From Marinobacter iranensis (lineage in GTDB: Bacteria; Pseudomonadota; Gammaproteobacteria; Pseudomonadales; Oleiphilaceae): 64,000 bases of DNA. The stretch is from assembly GCF_029207565.1 (NCBI RefSeq), contig NZ_JANCMW010000002.1, positions 620,001-684,000 on the forward strand, given 5' to 3'. The notes beneath the pieces were generated by a model. The model saw nothing but the letters and a program-made list of their open reading frames with translations. It ran no database searches and was not told the DNA's origin. This document shows, piece by piece, positions 1-8,468 of the stretch. The position numbers were made by a program, and so were the translations under genes. Every line of letters starts with the position of its first letter. The stretch's first letter is position 1.

Positions 1-284
1 TGGTCCGTTAGCTTGTCGCTTTCCAAGTTCAGGGGGCGACGATAGAAGATGGCGTTGCCCTCGCGCTGGGGCTCCAGCAGCCCGGCCTTGTGCATCACTT
101 TCAAATGGTGGCTCATGCCGGACTGGCGCATATCGAACAGTTGGCTGAGCTCCAGCACGCCGAAGGTGTCGCGGCGTAACACACGCAGGATCTCCAGGCG
201 CAACGGGTCGCCGCTCGCCTTGAAGATCGGTGCCAGGGCGTCCACGGAGGACAGGTCGTTTGCGTGCGTGGTCATGGATGTCAT
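1..284 (-). CDS. ArsR-family transcriptional regulator, N-terminal part (cut by window edge)
   Basis: The minus strand encodes a winged-helix repressor that runs off the left edge, so only about 94 residues are visible. Seen: a segment around residues 22-33 with the run KASGDPLRLEILRVL typical of ArsR/SmtB regulators, then LSQLFDMRQSGMSHHLKVM, the helix-turn-helix, then the wing with FYRR. The start is ATG at 284 with an in-frame alternative ATG at 275; neither has a clear Shine-Dalgarno sequence. In many gammaproteobacteria an ArsR protein of this kind sits beside metK/ahcY and tkt and controls S-adenosylmethionine metabolism (SahR-like). That role is inferred from position only, because the effector domain lies outside the window. 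A palindrome lies just upstream at 325-348. The family call is secure; the specific role is not. Confidence 0.8.
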   Translation of the reverse strand, partial: MTSMTTHANDLSSVDALAPIFKASGDPLRLEILRVLRRDTFGVLELSQLFDMRQSGMSHHLKVMHKAGLLEPQREGNAIFYRRPLNLESDKLTD

Positions 285-324
285 AGGAGGAAAGTTTAGG
301 GATGTCCGGCCGGTCAATCAATAT

Positions 325-348
325 CTATATCAAAATAAATTGATATAG
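325..348. promoter_or_regulatory. Perfect 9-bp inverted repeat, candidate ArsR-family operator
   Basis: CTATATCAA, six bases, then TTGATATAG: a perfect inverted repeat in the gap between the ArsR-family gene (minus) and tkt (plus). Size and symmetry fit an ArsR-type dimer site. It lies about 40 bp upstream of the regulator start and 170 bp upstream of tkt, so autoregulation is the simplest reading. Confidence 0.5.
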
Positions 349-517
349 CGTTAGATCTGTTTGATAAATCAGCCAAAATTTCAGTACAAAAAAGCCGGCA
401 TTAAAATGAGCCATAAAAAGCGCGACGCCGATTTGCCCCGATGGTCACTAATCGGCGAAAATACGCGCCTTCTTTTTATCAGTTCACCTTTGCCGACCAA
501 AAACTGGAGAAACGTCA

Positions 518-2518
518 ATGCCGTCTCGCACAGATCTCGCCAACGCCATTCGCGCGCTGAGCATGGATGCGGTTCAGAAAGCCAAATCCGGCCACCCGGG
601 CGCCCCCATGGGTATGGCGGACATCGCCGAGGTCCTCTGGAATGATTTCCTCAGCCATAACCCGGCCAACCCCAAATGGGCCAACCGCGACCGTTTTGTG
701 CTGTCCAACGGCCATGGCTCCATGCTGCAGTATTCCCTGCTGCACCTGAGCGGCTATGACGTCTCCATTGACGACATCAAGAACTTCCGCCAACTGCATT
801 CCAAAACGCCCGGGCACCCGGAGTATGGCTATACGCCAGGCATTGAGACCACCACCGGCCCGCTGGGGCAGGGCATTGCCAATGCGGTGGGGTTTGCGCT
901 GGCGGAGAAAACCCTGGCGGAACAGTTCAACCGTCCGGGCCACAATATTGTTGATCACTACACCTACGCCTTCCTGGGCGATGGCTGCCTGATGGAAGGC
1001 ATCTCCCACGAAGTGTCTTCCCTGGCGGGCACACTGGGCCTGGGCAAGTTGATCATGTTCTATGACGACAACGGCATTTCCATCGACGGTGAAGTGGACG
1101 GCTGGTTTACCGACGACACCCCCAAGCGTTTCGAATCCTACGGCTGGCAGGTCATTCCCGCGATCGACGGTCATGACCCTGAAGCGGTCCGCAGCGCCAT
1201 CGAAGCGGCCCGGGCCAACACCACCCAGCCGACCCTGATCTGCTGCAAGACCATTATCGGTTTCGGTTCCCCCAACAAGCAGGGCACTGAAGCCTGTCAC
1301 GGCGCTGCGCTTGGCGAAGACGAAGTCGCCCTGACCCGTGAAAAGCTGGGCTGGAACCACGGTGCCTTCGAGATTCCTTCGGAAATCTATGGCGCCTGGG
1401 ATGCCCGCGAGAAGGGCGCAGCCGCGCAGGCCGAGTGGGAGCAGGCTTTCGCTTCCTACGAGAAGGCCGAGCCGGAATTGGCGGTTGAGCTTAAGCGCCG
1501 CATGGCCGGTGAATTGCCGGCGGACTTTTCCGAAAAGGCCCAGGCCTATATCCAGGAATGTCAGGAAAAGGGCGAGACAATTGCCAGCCGCAAGGCTTCC
1601 CAGAACACCCTGAACGCCTTCGGCCCGTTGCTGCCGGAACTGCTGGGCGGCTCCGCCGACCTGGCCGGCTCCAACCTCACCATCTGGAATGGCAGCAAGC
1701 CGCTGACCAAAGAGGATGCCAGCGGTAACTACGTTTACTACGGTGTTCGCGAGTTCGGTATGGCTGCCATCATGAACGGCGTTGCCCTGCACGGTGGCTT
1801 CGTGCCCTACGGCGCCACCTTCCTGATCTTTATGGAGTACTGCCGCAACGCCGTGCGCATGGCCGCGTTGATGAAACAGCGCTCCATCTATGTGTTCACC
1901 CACGACTCCATCGGCCTGGGTGAAGACGGCCCCACGCACCAGCCCATCGAGCAGTTGGCCAGCCTGCGCACCACGCCGAACATGAGCACCTGGCGCCCGG
2001 CGGATGCCGTGGAATCAGCGGTGGCCTGGAAATCGGCCCTCGAACGCACCGACGGCCCCACCGCCCTGGTGTTCTCCCGTCAGGGCCTGCCGCACCAGCA
2101 GCGCGATGCAGCGCAGTTGGCCAACATCGCCAAGGGCGGTTACATCCTGTCTGACAGCGAAGGTACACCGGACCTGATTCTCATCGCCACCGGCGGGGAA
2201 GTGGGACTGGCCCAGGACGCCGCAGAGGCGTTGCGCGAGACCGGCAACAAGGTCCGCGTGGTGTCCATGCCGTCCACCAACACCTTTGACGCCCAGAGCG
2301 CTGCCTACAAGCAGGAAGTGCTGCCGCTGGAAGTGACCAACCGCGTTGCCATTGAGGCCGCCATTGAAGACTACTGGTACAAGTACGTTGGCCTGGACGG
2401 CCGCGTGGTGGGCATGAGCACCTTCGGTGAATCCGCGCCAGCGGGCGAGCTCTTCAAGGAGTTCGGCTTTACCGTCGACAACGTACTCGCCGTGGCCGGG
2501 GAGTTGCTGGAAGCCTGA
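518..2518 (+). CDS. tkt: Transketolase
   Basis: Thiamine-diphosphate enzyme of the non-oxidative pentose phosphate pathway; it moves two-carbon ketol units between sugar phosphates. At 666 residues it has the usual bacterial full length. Seen: SGHPGAPMG at residues 24-32 with His26, NGHGSML around 65-71, the TPP/magnesium motif [12 protein letters not shown] at 154-165, and the [11 protein letters not shown] segment of the second (pyrimidine-binding) domain. The ATG at 518 follows a weak TGGAGAA. The stop TGA overlaps the next start by one base (TGATG), so epd is probably translationally coupled. It opens the tkt-epd-pgk-fba cluster of central carbon genes. Identification is secure. Confidence 0.97.
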   Translation: MPSRTDLANAIRALSMDAVQKAKSGHPGAPMGMADIAEVLWNDFLSHNPANPKWANRDRFVLSNGHGSMLQYSLLHLSGYDVSIDDIKNFRQLHSKTPGHPEYGYTPGIETTTGPLGQGIANAVGFALAEKTLAEQFNRPGHNIVDHYTYAFLGDGCLMEGISHEVSSLAGTLGLGKLIMFYDDNGISIDGEVDGWFTDDTPKRFESYGWQVIPAIDGHDPEAVRSAIEAARANTTQPTLICCKTIIGFGSPNKQGTEACHGAALGEDEVALTREKLGWNHGAFEIPSEIYGAWDAREKGAAAQAEWEQAFASYEKAEPELAVELKRRMAGELPADFSEKAQAYIQECQEKGETIASRKASQNTLNAFGPLLPELLGGSADLAGSNLTIWNGSKPLTKEDASGNYVYYGVREFGMAAIMNGVALHGGFVPYGATFLIFMEYCRNAVRMAALMKQRSIYVFTHDSIGLGEDGPTHQPIEQLASLRTTPNMSTWRPADAVESAVAWKSALERTDGPTALVFSRQGLPHQQRDAAQLANIAKGGYILSDSEGTPDLILIATGGEVGLAQDAAEALRETGNKVRVVSMPSTNTFDAQSAAYKQEVLPLEVTNRVAIEAAIEDYWYKYVGLDGRVVGMSTFGESAPAGELFKEFGFTVDNVLAVAGELLEA

Positions 2519-3552
2519 TGAACACTGCCGCACCGTATCGCATCGCCATCAATGGATACGGCCGTATCGGCCAGTGTGTCCTGCGTGCACTTTACGAGAA
2601 CCGTTTTCGCGATCATCTGCAGGTGGTCGCGATTAACGAACTGGCGGATATCGACACCATTGCGCACCTGACCCGCTATGACTCCACCCATGGACGATTC
2701 CAGGGTGACATTTCCGTTGAGGGCGACTCGCTGCTGGTTAATGGTGACCGAATCCGGGTGCTCCGCCATGCGGATGCCTCGGATTTGCCCTGGGGTGAAC
2801 TGGGCGTGGACCTGGTATTGGAATGTTCCGGGGCCTTCAGCGACCGGGCGACCGCGGAGCAGCACCTGAAGGCCGGTGCTGCGCGGCTGCTGTTTTCACA
2901 GCCAGCGGAGTCCGATGTAGACCGTACGGTGGTTTACGGTGTAAACCAGGACCAACTGACCGCAGCGGACCGTATCGTGGCGGCGGCGTCTTGCACCACC
3001 AACTGTCTGGTACCGGTTATTCAGGTTCTCGACGACGCGCTGGGTGTGGAACAGGGCACCACCACCACCATCCACGCCGCGATGAACGACCAGCCGGTGA
3101 TCGACGCCTACCATCACCAGGACCTGCGCCGCACCCGCAGCGCTCTGCACAACATCGTTCCCGTGGACACTGGCCTGGCCAAAGGCATTGAGCGCCTGCT
3201 TCCCCATATGGAAGGCAGGTTCAGCTCCGTGGCCATGCGCGTGCCCACGATGAACGTGTCGGCCATCGATATGGTGGTGAACGTGCGCGAAAACACCTCG
3301 GTGGAGGCGGTGAATAACCTATTAAAAAGCGCCGCCCACGGCCCGTTGAAACACATTCTGGGCTACACCGACGAGCTTCTGGCCAGCTCCGATTTTAACC
3401 ACGACGCCCACTCCGGCATCGTGGACGGAGGCCAGACGCGTGTAACCGGCGGCACCATGGTAAAGGTGCTTTGCTGGTTTGATAACGAGTGGGGGTTCGC
3501 AAATCGGATGCTGGACGTCAGCCATTGCTGGTTGAAGAAATCCGGTGGCTGA
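2518..3552 (+). CDS. epd: Erythrose-4-phosphate dehydrogenase (GAPDH family)
   Basis: NAD-dependent dehydrogenase of the GAPDH fold, 344 residues. Seen: dinucleotide-binding GYGRIGQ at 13-19, the active-site segment ASCTTNC with catalytic Cys159, and His186 in TIHAAMNDQPVIDAYH. That last stretch is the form found in Epd (4-phosphoerythronate formation, feeding pyridoxal phosphate synthesis) rather than in glycolytic GapA, which has a TATQKTVDG-type sequence there. Its position between tkt and pgk is the classical epd position. Some Epd-like enzymes of marine bacteria also oxidise glyceraldehyde 3-phosphate, so a dual role is possible. It overlaps the tkt stop by one base. Confidence 0.88.
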   Translation: MNTAAPYRIAINGYGRIGQCVLRALYENRFRDHLQVVAINELADIDTIAHLTRYDSTHGRFQGDISVEGDSLLVNGDRIRVLRHADASDLPWGELGVDLVLECSGAFSDRATAEQHLKAGAARLLFSQPAESDVDRTVVYGVNQDQLTAADRIVAAASCTTNCLVPVIQVLDDALGVEQGTTTTIHAAMNDQPVIDAYHHQDLRRTRSALHNIVPVDTGLAKGIERLLPHMEGRFSSVAMRVPTMNVSAIDMVVNVRENTSVEAVNNLLKSAAHGPLKHILGYTDELLASSDFNHDAHSGIVDGGQTRVTGGTMVKVLCWFDNEWGFANRMLDVSHCWLKKSGG

Positions 3553-3554
3553 TT

Positions 3555-3629
3555 GTCGGATTTCACTTCGTTCTATCCGACCTACGGTTCACTACCTGTA
3601 GGTCGGATTAGGCGAAGCCGTAATCCGAC
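3555..3629. repeat. Pair of inverted REP-type palindromes
   Basis: Two copies of a REP-like unit in opposite orientation. The right copy (3598-3629) reads GTAGGTCGGATTA, a short loop around GCGAAGC, then TAATCCGAC. The left copy (3555-3585) is the degenerate reverse complement, with GTCGGAT at its start and ATCCGACCTAC at its end. A single near-identical unit recurs at 62912-62941. Such units are common intergenic repeats mobilised by REP-associated transposases; no such transposase gene is in the window. Confidence 0.8.
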
Positions 3630-3677
3630 ACCCAGACCCGATTCAAGTGCACAAGATCCGAACAAGGGAAGAATGTA

Positions 3678-4838
3678 ATGACTATCAAACGAATGACCGA
3701 TCTGGACCTCGCAGGTAAGCGGGTACTGATTCGCGAAGACCTCAACGTACCGGTAAAGAACGGCGAAGTATCCAGCGACGCCCGCATCCGCGCATCACTG
3801 CCCACCATCAAGGCCGCCAGAGACGCCGGCGGCCGGGTGATGCTGATGTCACACCTCGGCCGCCCGGAAGAAGGCGTTTACGACGAAGCCTCCTCCATGA
3901 AGCCGGTCGCTGAACACCTCGGTAAACTGCTGGGCCAGGACGTACGACTGATCACCGATTACCTGGACGGCGTTGAAGTGGCCGACGGCGAAGTGGTGCT
4001 GTTTGAAAACGTCCGCTTTAACAAGGGCGAAAAGAAAGACGACGAAGAACTCTCGAAAAAGTACGCCGCCCTGTGCGATGTATACGTCATGGACGCCTTC
4101 GGCACTGCCCACCGCGCCCAGGCCTCCACCCATGGCGTCGCCCGCTTCGCCCCTGAAGCCTGCGCAGGCCCGCTGCTGGCGGCGGAACTGGAAGCCCTCG
4201 GCAAAGCCCTGGATAACCCGGCCAAACCGGTAGTGGCCATCGTCGGCGGTTCCAAAGTATCCACCAAGCTGGACGTACTCAACGCCCTTGAAAAAGTCTG
4301 CGACTCCATCATCGTCGGTGGCGGCATCGCCAACACCTTCCTGGCCGCTGCCGGCCACCCGGTGGGCAAATCCCTGTGCGAACACGACCTGATCGACACC
4401 GCCCGGGAAATCGCCTCCCGTGTTGAAATCCCGCTGCCGGTGGATGTCGTGGTTGCCAGCGAATTCGCGGAGACTGCCGAAGCCACCGTCAAGAACATCG
4501 ACGACGTGACTGACGAGGACATGATCCTCGACGTCGGCCCGGAAACCGCCTCCAAATTCGCAGACCTGCTGAAGTCCTCCAAAACCATCCTGTGGAACGG
4601 CCCGGTGGGCGTATTCGAATTCGACCAGTTCGGCAACGGCACCCAGTCACTGGCGAAAGCGATTGCCGAAAGCGACGCCTTCTCCCTGGCTGGCGGTGGT
4701 GATACCGTTGCTGCCGTTGACAAGTACGGTGTGAGTGACAAAATTTCGTACATTTCCACCGGCGGCGGTGCTTTCCTGGAATTCGTGGAAGGTAAAACCC
4801 TACCGGCAGTCGCCGTACTGGAAGAACGCGGCGCATAG
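3678..4838 (+). CDS. pgk: Phosphoglycerate kinase
   Basis: Monomeric glycolytic/gluconeogenic kinase that interconverts 1,3-bisphosphoglycerate + ADP and 3-phosphoglycerate + ATP. At 386 residues it is the normal length. Seen: DLNVPVKNG near the N terminus, SHLGRPEE, the hinge and nucleotide-binding segments VGGSKVSTK and [19 protein letters not shown], and GGGDTVAAV near the C terminus. The ATG at 3678 follows AAGGGAAGAATGTA, a usable purine-rich ribosome site. A REP pair separates it from epd, and a long hairpin repeat follows it before fba. Confidence 0.97.
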   Translation: MTIKRMTDLDLAGKRVLIREDLNVPVKNGEVSSDARIRASLPTIKAARDAGGRVMLMSHLGRPEEGVYDEASSMKPVAEHLGKLLGQDVRLITDYLDGVEVADGEVVLFENVRFNKGEKKDDEELSKKYAALCDVYVMDAFGTAHRAQASTHGVARFAPEACAGPLLAAELEALGKALDNPAKPVVAIVGGSKVSTKLDVLNALEKVCDSIIVGGGIANTFLAAAGHPVGKSLCEHDLIDTAREIASRVEIPLPVDVVVASEFAETAEATVKNIDDVTDEDMILDVGPETASKFADLLKSSKTILWNGPVGVFEFDQFGNGTQSLAKAIAESDAFSLAGGGDTVAAVDKYGVSDKISYISTGGGAFLEFVEGKTLPAVAVLEERGA

Positions 4839-4856
4839 CAAACAGTTGAATCGCGA

Positions 4857-4964
4857 GGAGGGCCGGTAAGCCCGTTTTCGGAACCGTCAAAAACATGGAT
4901 GTTTTTGTCGAGCGTACATGGACGTATTCACAGCGTGTTCCGAAAACGGGCTTACCGGCCCTCC
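4857..4964 (+). repeat. Variable-stem hairpin element, copy A (core type I)
   Basis: A 108-bp element between pgk and fba. Outer arms 4857-4884 and 4937-4964 are perfectly complementary over 28 bp. The 52-bp core holds one palindrome, AAAAACATGGATGTTTTT, then a linker GTCGAGCG, a second short palindrome around TACATGGACGTA, and ends in CAGCGTG at the right arm. The core is almost identical to copy B (6325-6428) and similar to copy E (62761-62868), while the arms share no sequence with those copies. Confidence 0.92.
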
Positions 4965-5026
4965 GTAGCAGACTCCAAGCCAAGAAGTCTGCCAAAGACA
5001 TTTAATAAACCAAGGAGACAACCCCA

Positions 5027-6091
5027 ATGGCCCTGATTTCGATGCGGCAACTGCTGGATCACGCCGCTGAGCACGGCTACGGCGTGCCGGCCTACAACGT
5101 GAACAACCTGGAGCAGATGCGCGCCATCATGGAAGCGGCTGACAAAACCGACTCCCCGGTGATTGTCCAGGCCTCCGCAGGCGCAAGGAAATACGCTGGC
5201 GCTCCCTTCCTTCGCCATTTGATTCTCGCGGCCATTGAAGAGTTTCCGCACATCCCTGTGGTCATGCACCAGGATCACGGCACCAGCCCATCCGTGTGCC
5301 AGCGCTCCATCCAGTTGGGCTTCAGCTCCGTGATGATGGATGGTTCCCTGGGTGAAGACGGCAAAACCCCGACCGACTACGAATACAACGTCGACGTCAC
5401 CCGCCGTACCGTAGAAATGGCCCATGCCTGTGGCGTATCTGTAGAAGGCGAGCTGGGCTGCCTCGGCTCTCTGGAAACCGGCCAGGCCGGTGAAGAGGAC
5501 GGCATTGGTGCCGAAGGCACCCTGGACCACAGCCAGATGCTGACCGATCCCGAAGAAGCCGCGGATTTCGTCCAGAAAACCCACGTGGACGCCCTGGCCA
5601 TCGCCATCGGCACCAGCCACGGCGCCTACAAGTTCACCCGTCCGCCGACCGGTGACATCCTGGCCATCGACCAGATCAAAGCCATCCACGCCCGCATCCC
5701 GGACACCCACCTGGTCATGCACGGCTCCAGCTCTGTACCCCAGGAGTGGCTTAAGATCATCAACGAATACGGCGGTGAGATTCCGGAAACCTACGGTGTA
5801 CCGGTTGAAGAAATCGTTGAAGGCATCAAACACGGCGTTCGCAAGGTCAACATCGACACCGACCTGCGCCTGGCCAGCACTGGTGCAACCCGCCGCTTCC
5901 TGGCCCAGAACCCGGCCGAATTCGACCCCCGCAAGTTCCTGAAGGAAACCATGAAGGCGATGACTGAAGTCTGCGTTGCCCGCTATGAAGCCTTCGGAAC
6001 CGCCGGAAACGCCAGCAAGATCAAACCGGTTAACCTTGAACGCATGTTTGAGCGTTATGCCTCTGGTGAGCTGGATCCGAAGGTTAGGTAA
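5027..6091 (+). CDS. fba: Class II fructose-bisphosphate aldolase
   Basis: Zinc-dependent aldolase that cleaves or condenses fructose 1,6-bisphosphate. Seen over 354 residues: [27 protein letters not shown] split as the usual N-terminal phosphate-binding start, metal-site [37 protein letters not shown], and KVNIDTDLR near the C terminus. The sequence style and length match the subtype named fructose-bisphosphate aldolase 'Calvin cycle type' (CbbA-like), which in these bacteria serves glycolysis and gluconeogenesis. The ATG at 5027 has AAGGAGA seven bases upstream. It follows pgk after a 188-bp gap that contains hairpin copy A. Confidence 0.96.
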   Translation: MALISMRQLLDHAAEHGYGVPAYNVNNLEQMRAIMEAADKTDSPVIVQASAGARKYAGAPFLRHLILAAIEEFPHIPVVMHQDHGTSPSVCQRSIQLGFSSVMMDGSLGEDGKTPTDYEYNVDVTRRTVEMAHACGVSVEGELGCLGSLETGQAGEEDGIGAEGTLDHSQMLTDPEEAADFVQKTHVDALAIAIGTSHGAYKFTRPPTGDILAIDQIKAIHARIPDTHLVMHGSSSVPQEWLKIINEYGGEIPETYGVPVEEIVEGIKHGVRKVNIDTDLRLASTGATRRFLAQNPAEFDPRKFLKETMKAMTEVCVARYEAFGTAGNASKIKPVNLERMFERYASGELDPKVR

Positions 6092-6138
6092 GCTTTGGAG
6101 TTTGCCTCTCCTTTGTAGCCTGCTGGCCTGGCGGGCTT

Positions 6139-6247
6139 GCACTGGTGGGAGGGACGGCCCAGAAAACGCCCGTAAATACGTCCATGTAGGGCTTGGTCGC
6201 GCCATCCCTGGCGCTCCACATTTCTGAGCAGTCCCTCCCACCAGTGC
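6139..6247 (-). repeat. Variable-stem hairpin element, copy C (core type II, reversed)
   Basis: A 109-bp element in the 513-bp gap between fba and cbpA. The outer 17 bp of the arms (6139-6155 and 6231-6247) pair perfectly; pairing continues inward for 11 more bases with three mismatches. On the minus strand the core reads GGAGCGCCAGGGATGGCGC, then a linker, then TACATGGACGTATTTAC. It matches copy D (7954-8064) closely. The orientation is opposite to copy B, its neighbour 78 bp away. Confidence 0.9.
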
Positions 6248-6324
6248 TTGAGATACCTCGGTGATATCGCATATCGCCATCTCAGATACTTGCAGAGCCA
6301 GAAATATCTGAAGGTTCAGAACAA

Positions 6325-6428
6325 GCGAAGGCGATGCTCTCTTCCGGGAACGTCAAAAACATGGATGTTTTTGTCGAGCGTACATGGATGTATTTACAGC
6401 GTGTCCCGGAAGAGAGCCCCGCCTTCGC
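6325..6428 (+). repeat. Variable-stem hairpin element, copy B (core type I)
   Basis: A 104-bp element upstream of cbpA. Arms 6325-6349 and 6404-6428 pair over 25 bp with two mismatches. The core differs from copy A in two bases (GGATG for GGACG, TTTAC for TTCAC) although the arms are unrelated to A. Together with copy C it fills most of the fba-cbpA gap; the rest (6430-6590) shows no other clear signal. Confidence 0.9.
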
Positions 6429-6604
6429 GCTACCCGCACCACCCAAAGGCTAGGTGCCCAGATTGACCCCCCGGACCACAGCCAACAACTGATGCGTATC
6501 AATTCTGAGACACCCCCACCTTGTAATTTCCCCTCACTCATCAAATATAGTGGTAACAACCGGGCAAAAAATGCCCAGCCATCCAAACAGGTGTGAGGAA
6601 AAGA

Positions 6605-7588
6605 ATGGACTTCAAAGACTATTACGCCGTACTCGGTGTGAGCGAGTCTGCCTCCCCCGAGGACATCAAAAAGGCCTATCGCAAGCTGGCCCGGAAATAC
6701 CATCCGGATGTCAGCAAGGAAGAGAACGCCTCCGACAAGTTCAAAGACGTCGGCGAGGCCTATGAAGTATTGAAAGACCCCGAAAAACGGGCCGAATACG
6801 ACGAACTGAAGAAGTACGGTGCCCGGAAAGACGGGTCGTTCCAGCCGCCTCCCGGATGGCAGAGTGCATCTGGCTTTGGGGGTGGTGGATACACCGAGGC
6901 CGATGCGGGGCAGTTCAGTGACTTCTTTGAGGAAATCTTCGGCGGAGGCCGCCGCGCAGGCGCAGGTTTTGGTTCGGGCTTTGGGGGTGGCTTTGGTGGC
7001 GCGCGCCACTCCATGCGCATGCGGGGTGAAGACGTTCACGCCCGGCTGGCATTGTTCCTGGAAGAGGCCTTCCACGGTTGCGAGAAGCAGGTGTCGTTCA
7101 ACGTTCATGAACCGGACGCCAGCGGCCGGGTAGTACCACGCCAGAAAACCCTGAACGTGAAAATTCCCGCTGGCATGAAAGAAGGGCAGCATATCCGCCT
7201 GAAAGGTCAGGGCGCTCCGGGTGTTGGTGGCGCGGAGAATGGCGACCTGTTTATCGAGGTGGAATACGCACCACACCCCCTGTTCACGGTCGAAGGCCGG
7301 GATATACTGATCACGGTTCCCATCGCACCCTGGGAAGCCGCCCTCGGTGCCTCGGTCAATGTTCCGACAGTGGGCTCCAAGGTGAACCTGAAAGTGCCCA
7401 AGGGCTCTTCCAGCGGTCGTAAACTACGGCTCAAAGGTAAGGGGTTGCCCGGTAAGCATCCTGGCGACCAGCTAGTGGTGTTGCAGATCGTAATGCCCGA
7501 ACAGCACTCTGAAGAAGCCGAGGAACTCTACAAGCAGTTGGCCGAAGCTGAAAAGGGATTCAATCCACGCAGCAAGTTGCACGTGTAA
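6605..7588 (+). CDS. cbpA: Curved DNA-binding protein CbpA, DnaJ-type co-chaperone
   Basis: DnaJ homologue that stimulates DnaK and binds curved DNA. Seen over 327 residues: an N-terminal J domain with HPD at residues 33-35, a Gly/Phe-rich linker around residues 95-140, and a DnaJ-type C-terminal substrate-binding region ([18 protein letters not shown], then a second barrel with [19 protein letters not shown]). There is no zinc-finger region, which separates CbpA from DnaJ. The ATG at 6605 was chosen because GAGGAAA lies just upstream; an in-frame GTG at 6593 would add four residues but has no ribosome site. It is followed after 14 bp by its modulator gene cbpM. Confidence 0.93.
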   Translation: MDFKDYYAVLGVSESASPEDIKKAYRKLARKYHPDVSKEENASDKFKDVGEAYEVLKDPEKRAEYDELKKYGARKDGSFQPPPGWQSASGFGGGGYTEADAGQFSDFFEEIFGGGRRAGAGFGSGFGGGFGGARHSMRMRGEDVHARLALFLEEAFHGCEKQVSFNVHEPDASGRVVPRQKTLNVKIPAGMKEGQHIRLKGQGAPGVGGAENGDLFIEVEYAPHPLFTVEGRDILITVPIAPWEAALGASVNVPTVGSKVNLKVPKGSSSGRKLRLKGKGLPGKHPGDQLVVLQIVMPEQHSEEAEELYKQLAEAEKGFNPRSKLHV

Positions 7589-7602
7589 GCGGGAGATGAA
7601 GA

Positions 7603-7947
7603 ATGGCTGACAAAGACCGCATTCTGAGTGTCGAACTGGTGGAGCCAACCGCTACGTTTACCTTGCGGGAGGTCTGCGAGCGTGGGGATTGCCATGCGGA
7701 GTTCGTTATCAAGCTGGTGAACTTCGGCGTGATCGCCCCGGTAGAGGAATCTCCGGAAGCGCGCCAATGGCAATTCGATCTCGAAGCCCTGGCCCGTCTG
7801 CGCAAGGCTCAGCGTCTGCAGCGCGATCTGAAAATGAACCTGCCGGGCCTCGCCATGTCCCTGGAGCTCCTAGATGAGGTCCAGGAAATGCGACGTGAAG
7901 TCGATCGTCTAAACCGACAACTCCGGCAGTTTTTAGGCGAACCATAG
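7603..7947 (+). CDS. cbpM: Chaperone modulator CbpM
   Basis: Small (114-residue) protein with a MerR-like helix-turn-helix start (FTLREVCERGDCHAEFVIKLV) and a C-terminal coiled coil (MRREVDRLNRQLRQFL). Known family members bind the J domain of CbpA and inhibit its activity as a co-chaperone and DNA binder. The gene lies directly downstream of cbpA with a GGGAGATGAAGA ribosome site, the usual arrangement. Hairpin copy D begins only six bases after its stop codon. Confidence 0.92.
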   Translation: MADKDRILSVELVEPTATFTLREVCERGDCHAEFVIKLVNFGVIAPVEESPEARQWQFDLEALARLRKAQRLQRDLKMNLPGLAMSLELLDEVQEMRREVDRLNRQLRQFLGEP

Positions 7948-7953
7948 TCAGAA

Positions 7954-8064
7954 GGTTGGCTGGCATACCCCTGTTCAAAACCGTGGAGCGCCAGGGATGG
8001 CGCGACCGAGCCCTACATGGACGTATTTACGGGCGTGTTTTGAACAGGGGTATGCCAGCCAACC
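7954..8064 (+). repeat. Variable-stem hairpin element, copy D (core type II)
   Basis: A 111-bp element between cbpM and the small minus-strand gene at 8084. Arms 7954-7981 and 8037-8064 pair perfectly over 28 bp. The core contains GGAGCGCCAGGGATGGCGC, a linker CGACCGAGCCC, and TACATGGACGTATTTAC, ending in GGGCGTG. At this site, between convergent genes, it could also serve as a bidirectional terminator, but it has no T-run. Confidence 0.92.
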
Positions 8065-8083
8065 CACCTGCCAGGCTAAAAAC

Positions 8084-8254
8084 CTACTCCTTCTCTAATT
8101 TCTGCAGTTCCGCGTAAATCTTTTCCGCTTCTTCCATCAGTGTGCCATGGGTGCGCAGGTCGCCGTTGCGCTGGGCGTGCAACGCCTTCTGAAGCTTCGC
8201 CTCATATTCCTTTTGTAGCTTTTTCTTCGGATCGCCCTTCAAAAATCCCAACAT
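8084..8254 (-). CDS. DUF6435 family small protein
   Basis: A 56-residue protein that begins MLGFLKGDPKKKLQKEYEAK and ends AELQKLEKE. It is very rich in charged residues, almost all helical, and has no membrane segment. The opening (M-x-GFLK-x-DP-x-KKL-x-KEYE) and the middle QRNGD match the DUF6435 family of short proteins of unknown function common in gammaproteobacteria. ATG at 8254 has AGGTGAG upstream on the minus strand, so translation is likely. It is monocistronic, between hairpin copy D and the DUF5666 regulatory region. Confidence 0.8.
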   Translation of the reverse strand: MLGFLKGDPKKKLQKEYEAKLQKALHAQRNGDLRTHGTLMEEAEKIYAELQKLEKE

Positions 8255-8355
8255 TGTTTCTCACCTGTTTTCATTCGTGTGTTCAGAAGCTTACGCCTGA
8301 TAGACCGGAAAGTTCACAAAAACTTCATGTTCGAAAACTGGACAACAGTAAAGAA

Positions 8356-8397
8356 TGGGAATAAATTCCCAATTACAAATTTGGGAAAATAATCCCA
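8356..8397. promoter_or_regulatory. Two tandem TGGGA-N6-TCCCA palindromes upstream of the first DUF5666 gene
   Basis: TGGGAATAAATTCCCA at 8356-8371 (7-bp perfect arms) and TGGGAAAATAATCCCA at 8382-8397, 26 bp centre to centre. A third copy lies at 9972-9987 in front of the DUF6502 gene. TATAAA follows the second copy at 8399-8404 and could be a -10 element. The spacing puts both palindromes on roughly the same helical face, as expected for an operator. Upstream, 8255-8355 shows nothing else clear. Confidence 0.65.
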
Positions 8398-8468
8398 ATA
8401 TAAAAAGTGGTACCAGCCGGCTGCGCCCCGTTGCCGGGTCTACGGAAAGAACAGGAAGGAGAAGAACG

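Noticed and set aside
515..1939. Open reading frame of about 474 codons on the minus strand opposite tkt
   Set aside because: Its product is low-complexity Gly/Val/Arg-rich sequence of the kind produced by the reverse complement of a high-GC gene; the plus strand encodes a full canonical transketolase.
4857..4964. Hairpin elements considered as integron attC sites
   Set aside because: They lack the RYYYAAC/GTTRRRY simple-site pairs, there is no integrase, and they sit between housekeeping genes and not in a cassette array.
7954..8064. Hairpin elements considered as plain intrinsic terminators
   Set aside because: None has a T-run after the stem, several lie within operons, and the conserved core is not needed for termination.
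8355..8468. ATG at 8355 as start of the first DUF5666 protein
   Set aside because: This start lies inside the TGGGA-N6-TCCCA palindrome and would place 38 hydrophilic residues before the lipoprotein signal peptide.
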